Shown here: positions 34,348 through 43,800 of the stretch, piece by piece
Position numbering within the stretch: position 1 is the first letter of the stretch
How the letters are laid out: each line of letters opens with the position of its first letter
Assembly (NCBI GenBank): GCA_946122785.1
Contig: CAMGYJ010000007.1
Location: 41,193,587 to 41,257,586 of the forward strand
Length of the DNA: 64,000 nucleotides
Source: Linum tenue
Lineage: Eukaryota; Streptophyta; Magnoliopsida; Malpighiales; Linaceae
Direction of reading: 5' to 3'
Translations under genes and position numbers: made by a program
The notes under the pieces: generated by a model
The model's database searches: none
Told to the model about the DNA's origin: nothing
Seen by the model: only the letters and a program-made list of their open reading frames with translations

Positions 34348-35005
34348 CTCTCAAATTAAAATTAAAATTAACATTCCAAAACCAAGTTCCCACCTATGCA
34401 GGTGGTATTATCGGAGACCCAGGCATCTGGCGAAGAAGCAGCAACGACGACTATCAGAAAGGCGTTGGCGAGAGTCATGGAAGGTATCCATCGATCATTC
34501 CAAAAGGAGACCCAGACCCCTCCCCCGAGATAAATGTAAGCTAAATTTCAGAACGAGTCAAATTCCTTTGTTATGTTTGCCCACACTGAGTTGGCAAAGC
34601 CCTCTATGCATTTGCAACTATGCCAAACAGACTAAGTTCCTTTATACTTTATTTGAATCAACTCCTTCCACCAAGAATTATTCTCCATGCAAAACACCAA
34701 TGCCATTTCGAGAGCAAGGTTGTACTAAAACTTCTCAGATTGATAATGCAGATATCGCCCCCTCTCCTTTAAAGCTTTGCAAACGTCCCAGCTCACAAGT
34801 GAGCTTTTCTGCCTCTCCCCTGTCCTACTCCAAAAAAATCTTCTTTCAATCTTCTCGATTCTATTAATGACCGTGGCTGGTGCTCGCAACAAAGAGAAGT
34901 AGTAAGTTGGTTGAATGTCGAGGATAGATTTATTTAGCACAAGTCTTCCACCAAGGGACAAAACTCGCCCCTTCCATCCATCGAGCCTACCTTGTACCTC
35001 TCCCA

Positions 35006-35480
35006 CGTGTCGTAGAGAGTTTCATGATCTTCTTGGCGGTACGCGGCGATATCCTTGCAGAGTTTCACTGTCTTGCTTGGTGAAACGTACTTGGTCAAGA
35101 ATCTATCGGCAAGTTACGTCCATGTTGTGATTGAGTTTCGTGGTTGTGCATCAAGCCACTCCCGTGCTCCATTGTCGAGGGAGAATAGGAAAAGTCGGAG
35201 GCGGATGGCATCAGTGGTTGCGCCATTTAGTTTATTATGTCACAAAGCTCCAAAAACTTACTTAGGTGAGAGTTGGGATCCTCGTCGGGTAGGCCATTGA
35301 ATTGCACCCGATTTTGGATCATTTGCAGCATCCCAATCTTGATTTTAAAGTTGTTGGCTTTAATGTTGGGCCTCCGGATGCTTGAGTGAGTTCCCTCCAA
35401 GGTAAGACAGGCATAATCGGACATAGTCTGATTGTTGACTTCAGCTTGCTTTTCCGCCATTGTTGAGACATTGAGAAATA
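35006..35480 (-). pseudogene. Athila-like gag N-terminal fragment
   Basis: The minus strand encodes MAEKQAEVNNQTMSDYACL, then NIKANNFKIK, LQMIQNRVQFNGLPDEDPNS and LSKFLELCDI, the conserved N-terminal block of Athila/Tat gag. In another frame it continues NGATTDAIRLRLFLFSLDNG and HETLYDTWERY. It ends at the 5' edge of the LINE at about 35005, where both sequences share GGGAGAGGT-CAAGGT. Confidence 0.85.
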
Positions 35481-35949
35481 GATGGGTGAGAAACAACGAG
35501 TGAAAGGGGCTTCTTTCCTAGTGTGGAGTGGGTTCGGAAAATTGCGGTTGAATTTGGGGAAACGCTAAGCCAATAAAAGAGAAAGGATTCAGTTGTCGGA
35601 ATGGATTCCGTCTCCGCTTAGGTAAATTTTATATGTTATCTTATTTAGTTTATTTTTTATTAAAAAATACAATTTTATTTCTAAGTATTAATTTTTATTT
35701 ACTTTATATTAAGTGATGTGACAAAAAATCCACATCATATGTCACATCATTGGTCAAAATTTTGACTGTTGACTACTAACTGTCAAAGTTAACGGAAACT
35801 AAACTTCGGGACATAACTGCCGCAAGACAAACTTTAGAGTACAAGTGACATAAACCCTAAACTACCGGCCATTTTTTGGTATTAGGCATAAATAAATAAA
35901 CTAAAACAGGGAAATGAGAAATAGGTTTCACATCTGACGTTTGTTTCTT
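35481..35949. other. non-coding flank between the gag fragment and the Mutator-like element
   Basis: AT-rich. 35700..35860 contains GTGACATAAACCC and AAACTTTAGAGTACAAGTG, phrases common at the ends of Mutator-like repeats in plants, but no inverted partner was found nearby. No gene is seen. Confidence 0.5.
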
Positions 35950-36179
35950 GGCTAAATTACACATTTGATCACTCAAATTACATAAATATTTCACGTATGG
36001 CACCCGAATTACTTTTATTTCATCTTCGCCACTAACTTTACGATTCGTTTCACGGTTAGTCACTGACCGTCAGTTTCCGTCAGACTCCATTAATTCTATC
36101 AGTTTTTTGATGACGTGGCAAACAAAATAGCTTATTGGACCATTAAATAATGACATGTCAATTTAAAAAAAAACACAAA

Positions 36180-37158
36180 AATTAGACAAAAATCAGGCCC
36201 AATCTTCCCCTCCCTCGTCTTCTTCGCCTTCTCAAGGAATCCTCTCCACAAACCAAATTCCAAACTAGCAGGTAGCAGCTGCTACCATGAAAGATTAAAC
36301 CGCAACCGCGAAAATAGTGACGTCCTCGTCGTCGTTAAAGTTTCAGAGATCTCCGATTACGCTCTCCTCAGCTGCACTAAGCTAAGTCGCCGGTTGCCCA
36401 TTGAGATACATAATCTAATAGAACTTCATGTAGTTCTCGTACCATCAGCTCCTCCGGCAACTGCTCCTCCTCCTCCACCACCACCACCGGCATCGCTTTT
36501 TTGTTCTCCGACATTGATTTCTCTGGTTCTTCTTCCTTGACAACTTCCAATTAACACTGCAGTCGTGATCGTGATTGTAACCATTCGCATTTCGGTTCAA
36601 GTCGTCATAACCCGACCAGGAAAAATTGTCCTCCCCGTGGGAAGCATTGAAAAGATAGGCCCCAATCTGGTTGAGGTTGTATGAAACTCGACATTGATTC
36701 CAAACCGCAGCAACTGTAGTAGTAGACGACCTTCTCTGCTCGCGATACCGTAGTCAATTAGTGGCGAATTGCGAGAAGGAAGACGAGGCCTAATTGCATC
36801 AACAAATTCACAATATCAAGCTTGAAGGAAAATGAGAGGCAGAGTAGCAAATTCACAATTGGTGGGTTTTTTATTTGGTTCGATTAACAGGCTGGAATGA
36901 GAAGGAGATTGAAAAAGAAATCCATTGATTTTCTAATTTGTTTCGATTAGCAAGTTGGGTGAAGGAGGAGATTGAAGAAGAATTGATGGGATTTTGGATT
37001 TGGTTTGATCGACATCGAGAGGGGTAGAAAATTGTAGAATCGAGAGGGCTCGGGAGATTGAGGAATTGGGAAAGACATGAGATATATCAAATTATGGAGG
37101 TAGATGGATAGGGATTTATGTGTGGTAGTGGAAGGTTGTTGACGAGATTGAGAAGAGA
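36180..37158 (-). other. gene-like sequence inside the Mutator-like element, possibly captured
   Basis: This part has near-genic composition and short minus-strand frames, for example MPVVVVEEEEQLPEELMVRE followed by HEVLLDYVSQWATGDLA (about 36490..36385) and NQIGAYLFNASHGEDNFSWS (about 36680..36620). No known domain was recognised, and stops separate the frames. It could be host gene pieces carried by the element (Pack-MULE style) or the remnant of the element's own gene. Confidence 0.35.
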
Positions 37159-37200
37159 CCAATGAAGGGGCCAAGATCAGGTGACTAAGGGGGTCCCTTA

Positions 37201-38640
37201 CCCTCTGTTTCCGAAGGAAGGGAGGAAAAGGAGGGGAGGTGAAGGAAAATGGGGAGGGGAGGGGAGATTTGGAAGTGAAGGAAAATGGAAAGGAAAGTAT
37301 GTATTGGGAATTGTGATAGATATATTATTTAATTGGTTATGTAATAGTAAAATGATTAAAATGTGTATGGGTAGTGGAACAAATGTATTCTTTCTTACTA
37401 ACTTGGTTCATTATTAAAAAAATCTTGATTTAAAAATCTCGTTTATTTTAACTTGATTTAAATTTTTTTCATAAAAATTGGATTACCTCTCATGTACAAG
37501 ATTTTATTTCCTATTTTCTTTCCCTCCTTACTGTTGTTAGCTTCGAAAGAGAGTGTGATGAATATGTTATTTTAATAATAAAATAATATAATTGTATGTT
37601 AATATTCTACTCATAAGTTATGAATTAAATTTGTACTTTCTTTCTAAATCGTACCAAAGATTGTACCGAAAAAATTAGTGGTATGATATTTTATTCTAAA
37701 ATCATGATTTAACCACATCAATTATTTTATACCGTTTAAAAGTGCATATCGGTTTAAGACTTGGGTTCCGTAACAAACCCCACTGGTTTTGTATACTATC
37801 CACTCCCTTATTTTAATAAAAAAAAATTGGACTATAACCACAAACCAAAATCTTAACGATAAAAATAAAATGTCTATTCCCCATCCCCAATTTTTCGTCT
37901 ACCCAACCCATCTCACTCTACCTGAAAAAATTGACAAACTCACTCTCTAGACTCTTCCCATCCCCATATCTGATGCTAACTGAGAAAGAATCTATTCCCC
38001 ACCCACTTTCTTATTCTTTCTCCTTTGCTAATCCGCCATTTCTCTCTTCTGGAAGCTCTATCAATTGAGAAAAAAAAAAGAGCTAGCCTAATCCGCCAGG
38101 AAGAGCTTTTATCCAGGCAAAATCGAGGCATGCATGTCTCTTTGATTTTGTATCCTATGTTTTTCTTTGTTTTATTTGAGGTTTTGTGTTTTTTAGTCCT
38201 GATTGTATGGAGGAAAGTAGAAAAACAGAGGCGGCTGGACTTTCTCGGCGACGATCGAATGTGTTATCACTGCATACTTAACTGGATGATGCATTTTTTG
38301 GGTTCATTTTTCTTCATTTTTTTTCAAATTGGAAACGGATTATCTTCTTTCTTTTGCAGGTGATAAATCTTCTGGTTTTTGTGGAAAGAAGAAAGAAGGA
38401 GAAAGTAAAGAAAGAGGGGAGAGGAGAGAGATTATGAAAATTAAAAAAAAAAGGAAAATAGAGCCCACTCTGCCTTTTCTCTCCAATTTGGAGGGATTGG
38501 TTGAACAGTTCACTTTTCCTTCCATTTTCCGCTCTCCCGCACTGTTGCTTTTTTCGGAAACGGGGGAAAGTGCTTCGTAATTCCAACTTTCCGTTCCCTT
38601 TTTTCCTTTCCTCCCTTTTCCTCTCTTCCTGAACACAGGG
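37201..38640. mobile_element. PIF/Harbinger-like non-autonomous element
   Basis: The ends are CCCTCTGTTTCCGAAGGAAG (left) and CCCTGTGTTCAGGAAGAG (right, inverted), and the flanks are TTA on both sides (37198..37200 and 38641..38643). TTA duplication is the hallmark of this superfamily. The left end continues as a purine-rich GGAGGAAAAGGAGGGG tract mirrored at 38560..38635. It lies within the inverted end of the hAT-type element, so it is younger. The interior is AT-rich with no transposase. Confidence 0.7.
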
Positions 38641-39208
38641 TTAGTCACATGACTAAGCCAATCTCATCCATTGAAGTTCATTAAAATTCAATGGCACACA
38701 TTAATCCAATCTAATGAAGGACAAAATAGTAATTACATTATTTATTTATTAATTAAAAAAAAAGTGGCCTGCTGTCTTCCGCTACTGCCTGCCGACTTCG
38801 ATTTCCGGTCCGGCTACTGCCTTCCGCCGGTGGCTGGTCAATTGTAGTGGGAAGGGAAAAAGCATGCGCGGGGAGAGAGAGAGAGCGAGGGCAGTGGGTG
38901 TCTTTTGTGGGAAAGGGAATTTTCCCCAGGGGCAATTATCCAGAGAGAGAGAGAGAGAGAGAGATTGGTCGGGAAATTTTCTGATCGGAAAAATTTTCCG
39001 GCGAACATCGTCGCCGAAGAAGAATTTCCCGGCGACAGTGTTAATTTTGTGATGTTTGTTGACATATTTTGTAATGTTTGTATGCTTTGTTATTTTGTAA
39101 TGTTTGTCGGTTTTTTTTTGTAATGTTTGTAAACTTTGTTATTTTTGTTAACCATGTTTGTAAACTTTGTCATTTTTGTGCACCATGTTCGTAATGTTTT
39201 TTATGTCT

Positions 39209-39287
39209 AAAAAACACCCGGGTTGACTTTGGGAAGGAGCCCCTCTATATAGGGATGAAGCCTCCAAAGTCAACCCGGGTGTTTTTT
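39209..39287. repeat. strong hairpin, copy 1
   Basis: 24-base arms starting AAAAAACACCCGGGTTGACT are perfectly inverted at 39264..39287, around a 31-base loop that itself holds the near-palindrome CCCTCTATATAGGG. Confidence 0.9.
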
Positions 39288-39355
39288 TCGGTTCGTATGG
39301 ATTGTCGGTCTAGTTTGTCATTTTTGTCCACCATGTTCGTACTGTTTGTATGTCT

Positions 39356-39434
39356 AAAAAACACCCGGGTTGACTTTGGGAAGGAGCCCCTCTATATAGG
39401 GATGGAGCCTCCAAAGTCAACCCGGTTGTTTTTT
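39356..39434. repeat. strong hairpin, copy 2
   Basis: Same 79-base structure as copy 1, 147 bases downstream; one mismatch in the right arm (CCCGGTTG for CCCGGGTG) and one base change in the loop. The preceding TTGTCATTTTTGT-CACCATG segment is also duplicated. Confidence 0.9.
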
Positions 39435-40096
39435 CTTTTTGTATGGTTTGTATTGTTTGTCAGTCTAGTTTGTATTGTTTGTACAGTTCATACGTTTGTA
39501 ATGTTTGTAAATCTGTTTGTATGTTTTGTCGCTCTAGTTTGTACTGTTCGTATGTTTGTATGGTTTGTACTAATTGTAAATCCGGTTTGTATACTTCATA
39601 ATTTTCCATAATACCCAAACTACCCCTGCCATTAATTAAATAGTCCTTCCCACTTTTTAACCATTGGATTGAAGTGTCCAGATCTAATGGCTAGGAGGGG
39701 CTTAGTCAAGTGACTAAGCACCCCCCTTAGTCACCAAATCCGCACTCCCAATGAAGATCTTGGCAGCGGAGGGGGAATCACTGGTGGAATTATTTACGGA
39801 GCTCAAGGTGAAGGTGATGCATTTGCCGAGAGTGAGAGTCTCGACCTTACTCCCAAAGGAGAGCTTGCAGAGGTAATACATGGTGAAGCGACCGAGACGA
39901 TGTGCTTGCAGAGGTAATCCATGGCTAGCTCATTGTAACCGATGAGCGAGGGTCAGAACATGAGAGCAGTGCAGAATCACGAGCAGAGACGGCCGGCTAC
40001 TTTGTAGTTGTGGATTTGGTGGTGATTGAGCCAACGATGGGGACGGAGACTGGATCGACGGATGCGGCGGAAGCGAGGTGTTTGGCAAGAGTATTA

Positions 40097-40492
40097 GACC
40101 ATCTCCATCCAATTGCTTATTGTTATTGCTTATTGGGTGGAATCCTATGTAGCAATAGCTTTAAGCAATTGCAAGGATGTAGCACTTCTTTCTTATTTAG
40201 CAAGATTGCTAAATAAGCAATCCCCTTTGCAATGCCATATAAGCAATTGGGACCCACACATTCATGTACTCAAATTCTTTCTTTTTCTTTCTTTCTTTTC
40301 TATCCACTTTGTACACATAAAATGTATTGTTAAGGAAAACAATGTGTAGTAGGTCCCATCAATTGCAATTGCTACATATTGCAGAGATGTAGGTGGTTTG
40401 AAATGGTTGAATTGAATAGTTGCTAAAGTTGGTGATGTGGATGTGGGGTCCATTTATGAAATGGCTAACCTATTGCAGGGATGGAGATGGTC
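40097..40492. mobile_element. miniature element with perfect 14-16 bp inverted ends
   Basis: The left end GACCATCTCCATCC and the right end GGATGGAGATGGTC are perfect inverses, flanked by TA on both sides (40095..40096, 40493..40494). The 396-base interior is AT-rich with several TTGCTTATT/AATAAGCAA pairs. TA flanks suggest a Mariner/Stowaway-type origin. Confidence 0.75.
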
Positions 40493-40860
40493 TAGGGGTG
40501 GGTGTTAATTAATTTTTTTTTTAAAATTGACATGTCATTAAGTTAACAGTCCAGTCAGTAGTCCCATTTGTCACGTTATCAAAAAATTAAAGTAGTTAAC
40601 GAAATCTGACGGAGACTAATGGTCGGTGGCTAACCGTGAAAAGAATCGTAAAGTTAGTGGCAAAGATGAAAGAAAAATAATACGAATGACAAACATGAAA
40701 GATTTATGTAATTTGAGTGACCATAATTTAGCCTATGTTTCTTTTCCAATTCTTTGTTTCTTCCATTAAGAAAAGACATGCAAATTTCTCTGGTTTGGTT
40801 TCGGGAGTGCGGTGTGGAGAGTGAGACGGGAGAGTGATTCTGAAGATTAGGAGTTGAGCA

Positions 40861-43800
40861 ATGGCAGGAGAAGAGCCGGTCGAAATCGAAATTCGCACGC
40901 TAATGGGTGAATCCACCATTGTTAGCATATCGAGAAATAAGACCGTCGAAGACTTGAAGTACTTCCTGGTTCTCGACTTCTCTCCGGCTTCTACTTCCCC
41001 AAATTTCAATCTCTTCTTCAAGGTAACCATTTTTTTCTTTGTCTAGTGAAGAACGGATAACTCTCACTGCTCTGTCTAGCCATTTTTCTTAGTCTTGCTA
41101 GTTTCTCCTTCCTTAAATGTTCATTTTGTTGCCTTTGTTTCTGCATCAGGGAGTTAGATTAAACTTGAGTAGTCCATTATCTACACTTGAGATTCAGGCT
41201 GGTGAATTTGTTGTACTAATTCCATTTGCAAAGAAGGAGAGGAAACCGGCTTCAAAACCTGGTCCCCTTGGGGATATGATGCCCAAACAAAGCTCCATCT
41301 CACGGTTTGCAGATGCTGCATATTCAGATATGATGCAAGATTTGTCATCGATGATTGATGAACCAAGCAATGCCCGCGGCAAGCATGGTTGTGAGGCTAC
41401 TGATAGTAGTTTCCCCAGACACAAACGGAAAAGGAATCTGGACGTGTATGGCGGGAACCTTGTAGAGGATGGGGTAGTGTATGATTTTCTATCGATTGTG
41501 TTGAGGTCTCCAAACAAGAAAATCACTGAGGGGGTGCACTGTGAGAAGTTTGTGAAGGTTTTGGAATCAATCAGTTGTTTGTCCGTTCCACATTCCGGGA
41601 TGTGCATGTTGTTGGCTGCTTCAGCTAATGGTGACAGAGAGTACAGAGACAAGCCAGTTCAGTGTTTATGTCCAGCATGGCTTAGAAGAATTATGGAGGC
41701 GTTTGCTTTCATTAATATCCTTTCTTCCTTTCTTCATCTGCAAAAAGAAGAAATTACTTCTGGTTGTTTGAAGGAGGCATTGATGCAGCTCAAAATGTAT
41801 GGGTGCGGGGTTTGTTTTGAGGATGTAAAGCGTCTTTCTGTCCTTTGTCCTAAGGTAATTTTGGTTGACTTCTTACTATTTGCTGCTAGTTACCATTAAG
41901 TCAATTTGTTGGCAAAGTCAGACTGCCCTGTGTAGGAACATTTTTATCGTAGCAAAATTGGTGTTTACTGGGTGATGAAATATGGATATGCACCGGTAGT
42001 GTGTTATCTTCCTTCATTTCTGATAAGCGACCCTCAGTTGGCTTATGGTTTTCATTGTTACCATAAGGTGCTGGCTCTGTGTGGATTTTGTCATCTCTAA
42101 ATGTGTTTTTCAAGTAACCCTTCATTTTTGAGAAAGATAAGCCTTTAGTAAAGAGACTCAAAGGTTTTTTTCTTTAACTTCCGTTTTAATCATCGCTGTT
42201 CTTAACCGAGACTTAGGTTAAGCTCCGTCTCGGAACCTCGTGGGGTTAGGAGTAAAGCTGGATGTAAAAGAATACACCTAGAGATACGTTGTCTGAATAT
42301 TTGTCATATCTAATTGTGTTTATCAAGTAACCCTTCCTTTTTGTAGGGCAGATACTAATCTTCACAGATAGCACCAAGCTGGAAAATTCTCCTGGGGCCA
42401 TTGTTGTCATTGATGATGAAAGCGAACAGAGGAATGGGATTGGATTTGGAAAGTACCTTATAAGCAATATGTGTTGGTGACTTCTGCAGTTTTTCATGTC
42501 TCTTAATGTTTTGGTCTTCCAGAAGATCAATTTATTTTGTTTGTTTGCAGGTCGAAAAGGCGTATCTTTGTCAAGGATGTTTAGTGCAGTTAGAAAACGG
42601 GACATTTTGTTCAAAACGTATGTTTGTGAAGCAGTTAGAAAATTGATGGTAAGTGTATTCTGAAATAATCTTGTTCGTATGCTTTTTATCACTATCAAGT
42701 CGATTTCTGGAAACATCATGTCTGGCTCTTGTTTCATTCTATTCAGCAGCAGTTACTGTTTTCTTCATGCACTTAAATTTGCATGTGGATCTACTTTTTC
42801 TTTAACTACAGATTCACCTTATATTGATAGTAATTGGCAGAATTGCTAAAAAGTTTCATCTGTATTCAAATGAGAAAAGTCATCAACAGTCGTTGCTTCT
42901 TCTGAATCCTTAACCAATGCATAGGTGTAATATATGTATCCCAGTCTATATTAGGATGTGGTTCGCTAATTGTCCGTTTGATTATGTATGGATGTATCTC
43001 ATTTGGCAGGAGGTGAACTATGACTTTAAGTAATTTTAGAACAGTGTTCTATATGCCTCATCAAAGCACACTGCTAATGACTTCTTGACATAGCTTCTGA
43101 TGTAGAGATTTTTGTACAATGCACATTTTGCTTTCAATGCATACTTTCTCTTTTACTTGTGGAATTTGGCTATTCTGACCTATTGTTATGATTTTGGATC
43201 ACGCCAGCATTTGTCACGAAGGCGATCCATTTTATAAGAATCAGTACATTGGCTTCATGATTGTGAAGAAATTAAAAGATCAACCATTTTATGTTATAAG
43301 ATGTAATTTCAACTTCTTTTCCTTTTGTGTGACACAATAAATTTTGACTTTGGCGTTAAAAGCTTGTACTCACGTCTCCTTTTGGTGGATCATCCAGGGA
43401 AAAAGTGGTAATGCACTCCAGGTTTTGTTTTCCTTGGATGATTTACTAACATTTGTGAAGAAAGCCGGGATTACATGGAGTGGCAATCTTCCGGAATCTT
43501 CAAAGAAATGCTTTACGTCATCTTCAAGTTCTCGCTCAAGTCAAGCACGATGCTCTGTATGCCTTCATTAAACTGAACTCTGTTTTAGCAAATATCAATA
43601 AAATTAATTACTGGCTTTATTACTTTCTTAATGAAATAAAAATGCTACAGAAGGGGGGAAAAAGAACCGCGGAAAAATCTCCTCTTTGTACCAATAGTTT
43701 TAATATGCATTATTTTCCAGTGCATCTTCTTTAAACGGGCATCAGAATGTAGAGATTTTAAAGTTGTTCAAAGAACAGAGAAGTCTACAGGCTAATATTC

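Larger units (their letters stand above)
30421..35005 (-). pseudogene. LINE, 5'-truncated, split by a TR-GAG element
   Basis: The two halves (30421..31320 and 34348..35005, minus strand) read as one LINE. The upstream half has GRLDGWKGRVLSLGGRLVLN (RT thumb) and LSKWHWCFAW; the downstream half at 31257..30796 is zf-RVT (PSKICAFVWMVAYKK, LTIDNLKRRGWAMANKCPLC, DHIFVDSNF). It is closely related to the LINE at 51636..55046, whose residues RGGAERER mark the point of interruption. The 3' end near 30421 (minus: GAATTTTCACCCTTATAACA) matches the 3' end of that LINE. The 5' truncation abuts an Athila gag fragment at about 35005. Not functional. Confidence 0.85.
39040..39605. repeat. degenerate short repeat based on TTTGTAATGTTTGT
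   Basis: Around and between the two hairpins, the phrases TGTAATGTTTGT, TGTATGGTTTGT and TTTGTACTGTTCGTATG recur more than ten times without a strict period. Confidence 0.75.
37167..39747. mobile_element. candidate hAT-type element inside the Mutator-like element
   Basis: The ends pair as inverted repeats: left GGTGACTAAGGGGGTCCC-TTAGTCACATGACTAAGCC (read across the nested element) and right, inverted, GGTGACTAAGGGGGGTGC-TTAGTCACTTGACTAAGCC. The flanks CCAATGAA (37159..37166) and CCAATGAA (39748..39755) are identical 8-mers, as expected for hAT. The outermost 13 or so bases pair less well. Without the nested 1.44-kb element it would be about 1.1 kb. Confidence 0.6.
35950..40733. mobile_element. 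Mutator-like element with about 230-bp inverted ends, nested insertions inside
   Basis: 35950..36175 and the reverse complement of 40505..40733 align across their length: GGCTAAATTA at the tips, then CACTCAAATTACATAAAT, GCCACTAACTTTACGATTC, TTTCACGGTTAG, CCGTCAG and AATGACATGTCAATTT. The flanks TTTGTTTCTT (35940..35949) and TATGTTTCTT (40734..40743) match at 9 of 10, the 9-10 bp duplication expected for Mutator-like elements. No transposase was found. The interior holds two gene-like stretches (36180..37158 and 39756..40094) and at least three younger DNA elements. It ends about 120 bases before the helicase start codon. Confidence 0.85.

Noticed and set aside
38025..38648. Several overlapping frames of 80 to 110 codons on both strands
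   Set aside because: They lie in the purine/pyrimidine-rich end of the Harbinger-like element; low complexity keeps all frames open.
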